64,000 bases of DNA from Helicobacter didelphidarum (GTDB taxonomy: Bacteria; Campylobacterota; Campylobacteria; Campylobacterales; Helicobacteraceae). The position numbers and the translations under genes are program-made. The notes beneath the pieces were generated by a model. That model worked only from the letters and a program-made list of their open reading frames with translations. It was not told where the DNA came from and did no database searches. Location of the stretch: assembly GCF_003364195.1 (NCBI RefSeq), contig NZ_NXLQ01000001.1:124001-188000 (forward strand), in the 5' to 3' direction. This document shows, piece by piece, positions 28,308 to 37,263 of the stretch (positions are counted from its first letter, which is position 1; each line of letters starts with the position of its first letter).

Positions 28308-30542
28308 ATGCAAGGTTTGAATGTGCTAAACTGCGTTATAAAATTCTTAGAGGTTGCATATATTGCATGTAAAATCCCTTTTTTTTCAATACAGATTATT
28401 TTTTATAGAGTATTCATTTTTATAATATTTTATTGTCTATTTGTGTTCTCATTTAAGAATCTTTTAATTGCGGAAGTTTTGCACGGAGAATTACAAAAAA
28501 GAGATTCTCAACAGAATCATTTTATCCATCAAGAAGTAGGGCAGCATGAAACACAATTTCATGATTTCGTGCAAGATTCTCAAACAAATGTTTTTCTTCC
28601 TTCGCATTCCACAGGACTTTCTTCTACACAAAATCAAATGCAAAAAAGCAGTTATTCTATTCTTGCTGATTTGCGTGAAGCATTTAAAGAGTATTCACAT
28701 CTCCATAAGGAATATACTACTTTTCTGAAACAACTACAAAAAAATAACATTATAAGTAATCCCTTTAGCGATACAGAATCTCATAGGGAGAATTCACTTG
28801 CACATACAGATCTTTCTTCGCAGCATACCATCTCTCCTTTTCACAATCTTTTATTGCATAGTAAAAATTCAATTAATAGTTTTGATATGGGATTAAGACA
28901 TAAACAAAAGCATTTGACATTTAATGGAGAAACTTTCAATGCTTCTATACACACAACAAAACCCCAAGAACCAAAACAAGCTCATGATTCCTCAAAGTTT
29001 TTAGCACAAAACAAGCTAGATAATCCCAATCCTATACAAACACAGCAGGATTTAAAATCTCCTTTTGATATTGCTACTCTTGCACCAAAATGTCTCAATC
29101 GAAAGTTCAACCTAAAAAAAGAGGAAAATATTAATGCACTTACTATCCTCAATGCACTTGCAAAAGATTGTGATTTTTCGATTCAATACCAAAAGCAATC
29201 AAGTTTAAAGCGAGATTCTAAAGAAATATTCGGCGATATAAATATGCTGAATATTCACCAAAAAGAACTTGATTTTATTCTCAATTTGCTCTTATACGAT
29301 ATTTTTTATGAAGTCAAACCACATAGGCTTATTCTTAAAGATCATGGTATGCAAATTTTTGAGATAAATTATATTTCAAGTACACGTATGGCACAAAGCA
29401 ACACAGATGTATTATTCTCACAAGAACAACACAATCAAAGTATGGGATATGGTATTGGTGGTTATAGTGGAAGTTATAGTTTAGGTTTTGGCGGATTAAT
29501 GTCAAATAATGGGGCAAATTCCATGCACAATAACTCTCTGTCAAATCACAATCTTTCACACTATCTTGACAATCTTTCAGTAAAAAATCAACTTCGTAAT
29601 CAAATGAATTATGCAAACAATCAGTTCGGAAAAAGTGGAACAAAAATTTATTCTGTTGATGAGATTAATTTTTGGGCTGATATAGAATCTAAATTGAATA
29701 TTTTGCTTGATTCTAAGCATGGTGATAGATTTATGATTGATAAGGGTGCTGGGCTTATTTCTGTATGGACAACAAAGAATAAAATGGAAGAAATTGCACA
29801 TTTTTTACAAAATTTAGAAAGAAAAATCAATCTCCAAGTAGCCATTGATGTTGAGATTCTGTCCTTGACACATTTTAACTCAAATAATGTCGGGATTGAT
29901 TGGCAGGAAATCTTTAGTATCCTTAATCCAACTCAATCAAAGTTCAATGTTATGTTTGGTGGTAGTTCTAGCTTTACGCTTAGTAATTCAAGTATGGATT
30001 TACGTTCAATTTTTAATCTCTTGAAAACTTATGGGGACTTGCGGAGTTTGAGTAATCCAAAGATTATGGCATTGAATAATCAACCAGCAATTATTAGTGT
30101 TGGCTCTGTTTTGCGATATTCACAGAATCTTGTTTTTCAATCTAATAATACTAATAATACAATTCAAAATACAAGTACACAATATCCAAGTGTTTTTGCA
30201 GGAATCTTACTTGATATTACTCCATCAATCAGTCAAGATGAGGTGATTTTACGCATTAATCCTTCAATCACAAAAACAAAAGATCCTGAACTAGAAAACA
30301 TGGCTCAAGCCCTTACTTCACCACCAAATCTTAGCACAAATCAACTTTCCTCTATTGTGAGATTAAAGAATGGGCAACGAGTGATTATTGGAGGATTATT
30401 AAGCAATATTACACAAAATACTACGCAAGCCATTCCGGGCATCGGAGAAGTAAAGGGACTAAAAAACATTTTTGGTAAAACCAGCAAGATTCAAAGAAAT
30501 GAAGAACTAATCATTATTATAACACCACATATTATTGAATAA
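28308..30542 (+). CDS. MshL/PilQ-like secretin, orphan
   Basis: A 744-residue outer-membrane secretin. It starts with hydrophobic signal sequences (about 20-50), then a Q/H/S-rich low-complexity region (50-260). An N0/STN-like domain (about 265-350: INALTILNALAKDCDFSIQY) is followed by a G/S/N-rich linker and an N1-type domain (INFWADIESKLNILL, LISVWTTKNKMEEIAHFL). The secretin core has SNPKIMALNNQPAIISVG, VRLKNGQRVIIGGL, PGIGEVKGLKNIFG and the closing EELIIIITPHIIE. The order matches MshL of MSHA pili. No pilin, ATPase or inner-membrane gene of a type II or IV system lies near it. Confidence 0.85.
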   Translation: MQGLNVLNCVIKFLEVAYIACKIPFFSIQIIFYRVFIFIIFYCLFVFSFKNLLIAEVLHGELQKRDSQQNHFIHQEVGQHETQFHDFVQDSQTNVFLPSHSTGLSSTQNQMQKSSYSILADLREAFKEYSHLHKEYTTFLKQLQKNNIISNPFSDTESHRENSLAHTDLSSQHTISPFHNLLLHSKNSINSFDMGLRHKQKHLTFNGETFNASIHTTKPQEPKQAHDSSKFLAQNKLDNPNPIQTQQDLKSPFDIATLAPKCLNRKFNLKKEENINALTILNALAKDCDFSIQYQKQSSLKRDSKEIFGDINMLNIHQKELDFILNLLLYDIFYEVKPHRLILKDHGMQIFEINYISSTRMAQSNTDVLFSQEQHNQSMGYGIGGYSGSYSLGFGGLMSNNGANSMHNNSLSNHNLSHYLDNLSVKNQLRNQMNYANNQFGKSGTKIYSVDEINFWADIESKLNILLDSKHGDRFMIDKGAGLISVWTTKNKMEEIAHFLQNLERKINLQVAIDVEILSLTHFNSNNVGIDWQEIFSILNPTQSKFNVMFGGSSSFTLSNSSMDLRSIFNLLKTYGDLRSLSNPKIMALNNQPAIISVGSVLRYSQNLVFQSNNTNNTIQNTSTQYPSVFAGILLDITPSISQDEVILRINPSITKTKDPELENMAQALTSPPNLSTNQLSSIVRLKNGQRVIIGGLLSNITQNTTQAIPGIGEVKGLKNIFGKTSKIQRNEELIIIITPHIIE

Positions 30543-30675
30543 TTTTGTAATATAAATGATATTTGGTTGGAAAATACAAATGATATTATTTGTTACATAA
30601 ATAGAATCGCATTAAAGTTATCTCATGTTTTGATGACTTCATAACGAGAATCTTATAATTCTGATGATTTTATTG

Positions 30676-30681
30676 TATAAT
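30676..30681 (+). promoter_or_regulatory. -10 box of alaS
   Basis: TATAAT preceded by TATTG, 47 bases before the alaS start. Confidence 0.45.
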
Positions 30682-30727
30682 ACAAAATTTTAATCTTACC
30701 CAATCATTTTGATAAATAAGGAATACT

Positions 30728-33586
30728 ATGGACATTCGCGCGTTATATTTGGATTATTTTAAGAGTAAGAATCACCTGCCTTATTCCTCTATGCCTCTTG
30801 TGCCAGATGATGCGAGTTTGCTTTTTACGAATGCGGGAATGGTGCAGTTTAAGGATATTTTCACAGGCAAAATCCCTATCCCTACTCCACCGCGTGCGAC
30901 AAGCTCCCAGCTGTGTATTCGTGCAGGTGGGAAACACAATGATTTGGAAAATGTCGGCTATACGGCGCGTCATCACACGCTTTTTGAAATGCTTGGCAAT
31001 TTTAGCTTTGGGGATTATTTCAAAAAAGAGGCGATTGCTTATGCGTGGGAATTTGTTACACAAGTTTTGGGCTTTGATAAATCCGTGCTGTATGTAACCA
31101 TACATGAAAGCGATGATGAGGCTTATGAGCTATGGTGCGAACATATAGAATCAAGCCGTATCAAGCGTATGGGCGATAAAGATAATTTTTGGCAAATGGG
31201 CGATAGCGGACCTTGCGGACCTTGCAGTGAAATCTATATCGACCAAGGGGAGCAATATTTTCATTCAAGTGAGGATTATTTTGGCGGTGAGGGCGATAGA
31301 TTTTTGGAAATATGGAATCTTGTCTTTATGCAATATGAGCAAAAAGATGGAATCCGCACGCCCCTACCAAAGCCTAGCATTGATACAGGTATGGGGCTGG
31401 AGCGAGTGATTGCGTTAAAAGAGGGTAAAATCAATAATTTTGATACTTCGCTTTTTGCTCCATTGATGAAGTGCATAGAGAATCTCACGGGGCAGAGATA
31501 TTATGGCGATGACGAAAAAGAAAAGAGGATTGGGACAAAAAGAGTAGAAATTGTAGATTCTATGGAGAACACCAATCATTCAATGAGTGTTATGGAGCTA
31601 TCGGGCGATGAGGTTGTGGCGAGTTTTCGCGTGATTGCTGATCACGCGCGCAGTGTGGCTTTTCTCTTAGCGCAAGGCGTGAATTTTGACAAAGAGGGGC
31701 GAGGCTATGTCCTGCGGAGAATCTTGCGTCGTGCGGTGCGACATGGGTATCTTTTGGGACTAAAAAAGGCGTTTTTGTATGAAGTCGTGGGAGTCGTGTG
31801 TGATTCTATGGGGACACATTATGAGTATCTCAAAGAACGCAAAAAAGCGATACAAGAGCAATGCAAGAATGAAGAGGAGCGATTTTTTGAGACTATAGAA
31901 TCTGGTATGAATCTCTTTAGCACGGAGCTTGAAAAAATTATAGAATCTCAAAAGACAACAAAAGCAGATTGTGCATCACAGGACGATGAGAGAGCCACGC
32001 AGCCTTTGGATTCTCACACGAAGTATTTTGATGGCGAGATTGCCTTTAAACTCTATGATACCTATGGTTTCCCGCTTGATTTGACACAAGATATGTTGCG
32101 CGAATATGGCTTAGAAGTGGATATGGAGGGCTTTGAAGTATGTATGAATGCGCAAAAAGCGCGTTCAAAAGCAAGTTGGAAAGGCAGTGGCGATAGTGCA
32201 AAAGAGGGCGACTTTAAGGAGATTCTCGCTGAATTTGGTGAGAATGAGTTTGTCGGCTATGAGTGTATGAGTGCGGAATGCGCTATCCTTGCGTTGTTAG
32301 ATTCTGACTTCAAACGCGTAGAATCCTTAAAGGCAGGGAGTGAGGGCTATGTCCTACTTGATAGGACGCCATTTTATCCCGAAAGCGGAGGACCTATCGG
32401 CGATAGGGGTGCGTTGTATTTGCCTTTGGATTCTGATTCTAAGAAGAGAGAATCAAAAGTGTTGCACTCTCACTCATCTCATCATAGAGACGATTGCAAA
32501 AATAATGCAAATCAAGTCGCTCAAGTCCTTGATACCAAAAAATATTTTGGCTTAAATCTCTCTCAAATCAAAGCCCTTACGCCCCTCAAAATGCAACAAA
32601 AAGTATTCGCGCAAGTAGATTGCAATCGCCTAGAAATTATCAAACATCATAGTGCGACACATCTCTTGCATTATGCACTGCGAAAGGTTTTAGGCACACA
32701 TATCGCACAGGCGGGTAGTCTCGTAGAAGCAAGTCGTTTGCGTTTTGATTTCTCGCACCCTAAAGCTTTGAGTGATGAAGAAATAGAATCCATAGAGGCG
32801 TTAGTCAATACGCAAATTCGCAGTGCAAATTCGCAAATATGTGAGAATATGAGCCTTAATGCGGCGAAGCAAAAGGGGGCTATGGCGTTGTTTGGCGAAA
32901 AATATGGCGAAAATGTGCGTGTGATTAGTTTTGGTGATTCTATCGAGCTTTGTGGTGGAATCCATGTGAGAAATAGTGCTGAAATAGGAAGCTTTTATAT
33001 CACAAAAGAAAGTGGCGTAAGTAGCGGTGTGCGGAGAATCGAAGCGGTATGCGGTGTGGCGGCTTATGCGTATGGCAAAAATGCACTAGAGATGATAAAG
33101 AGGGCGAAAGAGGAGCTAAAAACGCAGGATTTGACACAGGGCATACAAAAGCTTAAAAATGAGTTCAAAGAGCTAAAGGAGAAGGCAAATAAAGCAAGAA
33201 GTAGCGTGAAATCCTTTGGCTATGAAATGATAGGCGGGGTGAAGCTCATTATCGCTAGTGTGGATATAGAATCAAGCGAAGCAAAAGAGCTTGTCGATAG
33301 GGCAAAAAATGAAAGTCAAAATGTCGCTATTATGCTTATTACCACTCAAAATGACAAGGCAACGATTATAGCAGGTGTGAAAGCAGATTCTCAACATTCA
33401 AGCAAACTCAAAGCAGGGGCATGGGTCAAAATCGTCTCTCAAAGTCTTGGTGGGAATGGCGGAGGGCGAGATGATTTTGCCACCGCAGGAGGCAAACTCC
33501 CAAGCGATGAGACACAAGCAAAAGCCATGATAAAGCAAGGCTTAGAAAAAGCAAGGGCGTATGCGAAGTCTGCGCTGGGGGATTGA
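30728..33586 (+). CDS. alaS: Alanyl-tRNA synthetase
   Basis: A class II synthetase of 952 residues. It has the catalytic-domain motifs [19 protein letters not shown] and GMGLERV, and the editing-domain zinc ligands H641xxxH645 and C742xxxH746 (CGGIH). At least two polar segments (around residues 405-435 and 570-595, rich in S, H, D, K) look like insertions; H. pylori AlaRS is about 847 residues. Base composition is distinctly less AT-rich than in neighbouring genes (about 47% G+C in a 60-base line counted by hand). Confidence 0.97.
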   Translation: MDIRALYLDYFKSKNHLPYSSMPLVPDDASLLFTNAGMVQFKDIFTGKIPIPTPPRATSSQLCIRAGGKHNDLENVGYTARHHTLFEMLGNFSFGDYFKKEAIAYAWEFVTQVLGFDKSVLYVTIHESDDEAYELWCEHIESSRIKRMGDKDNFWQMGDSGPCGPCSEIYIDQGEQYFHSSEDYFGGEGDRFLEIWNLVFMQYEQKDGIRTPLPKPSIDTGMGLERVIALKEGKINNFDTSLFAPLMKCIENLTGQRYYGDDEKEKRIGTKRVEIVDSMENTNHSMSVMELSGDEVVASFRVIADHARSVAFLLAQGVNFDKEGRGYVLRRILRRAVRHGYLLGLKKAFLYEVVGVVCDSMGTHYEYLKERKKAIQEQCKNEEERFFETIESGMNLFSTELEKIIESQKTTKADCASQDDERATQPLDSHTKYFDGEIAFKLYDTYGFPLDLTQDMLREYGLEVDMEGFEVCMNAQKARSKASWKGSGDSAKEGDFKEILAEFGENEFVGYECMSAECAILALLDSDFKRVESLKAGSEGYVLLDRTPFYPESGGPIGDRGALYLPLDSDSKKRESKVLHSHSSHHRDDCKNNANQVAQVLDTKKYFGLNLSQIKALTPLKMQQKVFAQVDCNRLEIIKHHSATHLLHYALRKVLGTHIAQAGSLVEASRLRFDFSHPKALSDEEIESIEALVNTQIRSANSQICENMSLNAAKQKGAMALFGEKYGENVRVISFGDSIELCGGIHVRNSAEIGSFYITKESGVSSGVRRIEAVCGVAAYAYGKNALEMIKRAKEELKTQDLTQGIQKLKNEFKELKEKANKARSSVKSFGYEMIGGVKLIIASVDIESSEAKELVDRAKNESQNVAIMLITTQNDKATIIAGVKADSQHSSKLKAGAWVKIVSQSLGGNGGGRDDFATAGGKLPSDETQAKAMIKQGLEKARAYAKSALGD

Positions 33587-33649
33587 ATTTTGGTTAAAAT
33601 ACGATAAAAAGGATATTGAGGTTTAACAAAATTTAATAAAAAAGAGGAG

Positions 33650-34201
33650 TTATATATATATATGAGATTCTATCAATGCCTTTTGTAAGCCTTTTGGTTT
33701 GGCGTGTGGGTGGATTCTAAGTGTTTGGGCTGGAATCTTCTCGCTCCACACATCTCGGATATTGTGCGATTTCCAAGTGCCTTTTGCTTTGATAGGCTTT
33801 TTTTGCAAGACAAGCAGATATTCACTCTGCTTCCGTGTGCGATAGCCCATACCCATTTTGCCCTTATCCCAAGTGATTAAATCCACGATTTGTAAGCTTG
33901 TTTTTATAAGCCACGAATGCACCCCCTCGCAGAGATGAAATTTATCAATCCACAGCATACAATATGTGCTAGGTTTTAGCACACGATTGATTTCTGTGAT
34001 AAAGCGACTAATCTTCTCTTCGCTCATTTGCGTAAGCTTCGTCCGCTCCCTCTGTCGCTCCCCCTCATTGCCATAGCTCATCTTATCAAGCACGCCACGA
34101 TATTGCGGGTCAAAAAAGCATAAATCTATACTGCTAGATTCTATCTTCCCCATTAGTTCTAAGCCATCGATATTAAGGCGTTTGTTGAGTAGGTGTTGCA
34201 A
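33650..34201 (-). pseudogene. Truncated beta-class DNA methyltransferase
   Basis: The 183-residue frame contains motif IV (FFDPQYRGV), motif VIII-like SYCM-type strand, a target-recognition region ([21 protein letters not shown]), and motif X ([18 protein letters not shown]). The protein then ends at HIYI inside a TA repeat, before the SAM-binding motif I (DPFxGSG) that follows motif X in this permuted class. The start is TTG at 34201 with AAGGA seven bases upstream. It lies 63 bases from the alaS stop, so the missing end was probably lost at a recombination junction. Motif IV has DPQY rather than DPPY, which occurs in some active enzymes. Confidence 0.75.
33651..33662. repeat. (TA)6 dinucleotide repeat at the end of the truncated methyltransferase
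   Basis: Six TA units contain the stop codon of the methyltransferase frame. Reading through in the other two frames gives only short tails without motif I, so a simple repeat change would not restore the gene. Confidence 0.85.
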
Positions 34202-34215
34202 ACTCTATTCCTTGA

Positions 34216-34350
34216 ATTATTAATGGCAATATTGTAGCACAAATTGTATTGCAACCCGCCATTGCACCTAAAATCACACTTGAAACTATTATTCATAAGA
34301 AAGGGGATAAACTTGGTAAAATGGGAGTATTAATAATGCAAGATATATAG
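34216..34350 (+). other. Possible 3' fragment of an unidentified gene
   Basis: A 44-codon open stretch without an early ATG (ILETIIHKKGDKLGKMG-like residues, then stop at 34348). It has coding-like character but no start and no recognised family. It may be debris from an insertion between the truncated methyltransferase and the next gene. Confidence 0.2.
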
Positions 34351-34356
34351 TATAAT
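34351..34356 (+). promoter_or_regulatory. -10 box of the small secreted protein gene
   Basis: TATAAT, 72 bases before the ATG at 34428. Confidence 0.4.
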
Positions 34357-34383
34357 GAAATTAGATTTTATACCAAAAAAATC

Positions 34384-34399
34384 AGGCTTAATTAAGCCT
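34384..34399. promoter_or_regulatory. 16-base perfect palindrome in leader of the small secreted protein gene
   Basis: AGGCTTAATTAAGCCT lies between the -10 box (34351) and the ribosome site, a position suited to an operator or a leader hairpin. Confidence 0.4.
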
Positions 34400-34427
34400 T
34401 AATATAAAATATAAAGGAGATAACTTT

Positions 34428-34868
34428 ATGAAAAAATCTATTTTATTTGTATTAATGATAGTATTTCTATCAACAAATCTTTATGCAGAAGAACTGCATT
34501 ATCACAAAGAAATGTGGTGTTTAAAACCAGATGGAACACCTAATGGCACAAAAGAATTTGATGAAGATGGTTATGGGCGTATAATGAATAAAGAAGGTGG
34601 TGACGAAGGTTATGATAATTATCAGAAAGCATCATTACAAACTTTATATACACAAACAGCTATAGAGTATGGTATACCTACAAAAATACCATCTAAAAAA
34701 ATAAAATATGATAGTGAAAAAATTGCTGGTTCAGTCACAGTAGAGCCAATATCTAACACTCAAATATATATGTCCACATGGCAAGACGGTGGTGAAAACC
34801 ATATATTAATGACATATAACCCTGCTACAAACATAACCCATAAGACAATATGTGTGTCACTACCATAG
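34428..34868 (+). CDS. Small secreted protein of unknown function
   Basis: A 146-residue protein with a clear signal peptide (KKSILFVLMIVFLSTNLYA, cleavage before EELH) and a strong AAGGAG ribosome site. The mature part starts HYHKEMWCLKPDGTPNGT and ends CVSLP, with two cysteines that could form a periplasmic disulfide. I recognise no family. It is AT-rich and sits between remnants of DNA-modification genes, so it may be part of an acquired segment. Confidence 0.7.
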   Translation: MKKSILFVLMIVFLSTNLYAEELHYHKEMWCLKPDGTPNGTKEFDEDGYGRIMNKEGGDEGYDNYQKASLQTLYTQTAIEYGIPTKIPSKKIKYDSEKIAGSVTVEPISNTQIYMSTWQDGGENHILMTYNPATNITHKTICVSLP

Positions 34869-35126
34869 AAGTCCTGTATATTAATAAAAATTAACTTTAT
34901 TCCAAGCCTGTGTAATTAGCTATCAGGTTTGTGAATAATAAAATTAATTAACTACTGCAAGGGAAAATGATGGAAGTGCAGAAAAGCAAACAGATTAGAA
35001 TAAAAGATATACGAGATGAGCATGATAAGTTTAACTCAAGTAACAAATTATGAGAATCTACCAATAGTAAGATAGCAATCATTACTGCCCAGCTCATGCC
35101 ACTCCCCAAAAGTCGATTTATATTTA

Positions 35127-35470
35127 TTATAAAAAATATCGCAAGGATAGCGATATAAAGTTATTATCACGGCAAATGGCAATATCGCTCTTTATCATAT
35201 CAAAAAGCAAGGCGATTAAGAGAAATGAAGCAAGTATAAATCCAATACTTGCGAGATGAAGCACGATGATAGAGATAATCTTTACCCATTTGGAACGCAA
35301 ACTCTCATAGTAGATAAATTCTATTACCTTTATTTGCTTGTTGTGTTGATGAAAATTTTGATTTGGAGAATCTTGATTGCTATATTTTTGATTGATAGAT
35401 TCTTTAATTTTGAGATTCCACAATCTTAGAATCTAGCTTTGTTATCATAGTTTTGATAGTGATTTTGCAT
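35127..35470 (-). pseudogene. Third gene of the restriction-modification operon, membrane protein, frameshifted
   Basis: An ATG at 35470, overlapping the methyltransferase stop as TAATG and preceded by AAGGAG, opens a frame that stops after 14 codons (MQNHYQNYDNKARF). A second frame from about 35432 to 35127 encodes a Q/N-rich segment and then one or two membrane helices (IISIIVLHLASIGFILASFLLIALLF written in part). Its only start is a poor TTG. The simplest reading is a single gene of about 110 codons broken by a frameshift near 35430. Function unknown. Confidence 0.45.
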
Positions 35471-36647
35471 TATTTCTCCTTATTTTTGGATTGAAATATA
35501 TGAAAGCTAGAATCTAGCATTGTATTCTCCAAGCTTCTTTGTGAAAACAAAAATCGCCCATCACACACAAAGCCAAGCTCCTGCCAATCGGTATTATTAA
35601 GCTTATCACACACATCTTGCAATATTATAGAATCCACTTGAAATGTTGGAAAAATCGCTAGAATCGAGCCATCATAAGCCTTACACGAATGCAAGAAAAA
35701 GGCTTAGTATTGCGTGTTTTGGTATTGACATAAATGCGTGGCAAATCGCTTTTAAAATAATCTCTCCCCCATTCCCACCAATTTGTTTCACTAAACTTTT
35801 TGATTTTTCGCTGCATAAGACGCGCTTTGAACCCTTGCAAATACTCGCACTCCTTGCCATATTCGCCATAAATCATTCTTTTAGTTGTGCCATTTTTGCA
35901 AGTTTGTGAGCCTACAAACTCTACATTCCCCCATTTTTCACTCACAAAGATAGAATCTGCCCCACTCACCGCCCCAACTTTCACGAAAAATAAAGAATAA
36001 AAAGGGATTGTATAGGATTTCTTAGTGAAGAGAATCTGCCCATTTATGCAGGAGAAATCCTTTAGGCATTGCGTTTTACGCATAAAATTACCCTTTTCAA
36101 ATCGCCATATTATGCAGTTTGGCTGGGCTTTGTGAAAAATCTTTTTATCTCCTAGCTCGATATAGTGCGTGATACTTCCTTGCTGATAGAGGAATTCATT
36201 CAGCTTCACACTTGCAGTGCTTTTTAGAAAGTCTCTTGGCGTGATAAAAATAAGCTCCCCGCCATTATTTAAATGCAAAATACACTTATAAATAAAAAAT
36301 AAATAGAGGTTGCTCCTCTCATCAAACAAGGACATATAAGGCTCTAAAAGCTCTTTTGTAGATTCTATAATATCTTGGAATCGCACATAAGGAGGATTGC
36401 CGATAATAGTGTCAAATTTTTCACTTACAGGATAGCTAAAAAAATCAAGCCGCAAAGATTCCTTGCAAGCGATACGAGAATCTAGCTCAAGTCCTATTGT
36501 ATTGCTACTAGGCAGATTCTTCAAAAACGCTCCATCTCCGCAGCTAGGCTCTAAAAATCGCCCATTATTTTTCACAAGGGCGAGCATATCACTTACAATA
36601 TGTGGCGGGGTAAAAACCTGCCCTAAGCGTTCGATATTACGATTCAT
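35470..36647 (-). pseudogene. N6-adenine DNA methyltransferase (TaqI-like class), frameshifted
   Basis: The upstream frame has motif X/I region LGQVFTPPHIVSDML, FLEPSCGDGAFL and motif IV NPPYVRF, followed by a target-recognition region. It leaves the reading frame at PRIYVNTKTRNTKPF and runs to a stop near 35658. The missing C-terminus continues in another frame at LHSCKAYDGSILAIFP and ends at 35470. One extra T in the T5 run (35696-35700 on the plus strand as A5) restores a protein of about 390 residues. The start is taken at 36647, overlapping the end of the restriction gene by 11 bases; an ATG at 36677 is also possible. Confidence 0.75.
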
Positions 36648-37254
36648 AAAAGTATTTCTTAAAATGCAAATACGCATCAGCCCGAAGCTTTAGCGACTGC
36701 TCAAATGTGCCTAATAAAAATTTTTTTGCCATTTCAAAATCTCGCTCTATAAGATTACGATTATTGTCCCATTTTGCTTGAAAGGGCAGATTATTGCCAT
36801 TTGGCAAAATAGATTCTAAACATTTAAGAGAAGTGGCAAACACATCACTAGGATTGTCTTTATTGATGATTAAAAAATAGTAATCCTTGTCATTTGAGGC
36901 TAAATTCTCTCTCAAAGTTTTGAAATATAGCTCCCAGCTTACTCCATTACCAAAACTTGGAATCTTGCCCGTCAAAGCATAATAGATTCCAAGTTTGCAG
37001 TTGAGATTATCTGTCGTTTTTGTCGTGCTTACCTTGATATTGACAGGATAGAACATATCATTTTCATCAAAGCTAAAATCTACCTAATCACGCATATTTG
37101 GACGATTGATAGCAAAACTTGATTCTAAAAGATTAAAAATTTCATATTCATTAAAGGCGGAGTTGATTCGCCCATCACGGCTTTGTTGGCTTAAATGCAA
37201 ATTCTTCTTTTTCAAAAATTCCACAATTTCACAAAGCATTTTAGGTAAATTCAT
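36637..37254 (-). pseudogene. Type II restriction endonuclease, interrupted by an in-frame TAG
   Basis: Two in-phase frames flank a single amber codon at 37084-37086. The first 56 codons (MNLPKMLCEIVEFLKK to RPNMRD) are followed by TAG, then VDFSFDENDMFYPVNIKVS and on to YFYES. The segment D...PVNIKVS resembles the PD-(D/E)xK catalytic core as found in several type II endonucleases. The amber most simply derives from a tryptophan codon (TGG to TAG). The gene starts ten bases after the ilvD stop and overlaps the methyltransferase start, which is a typical R-M order. The recognition sequence cannot be told. Confidence 0.7.
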
Positions 37255-37263
37255 TTTGGATTC

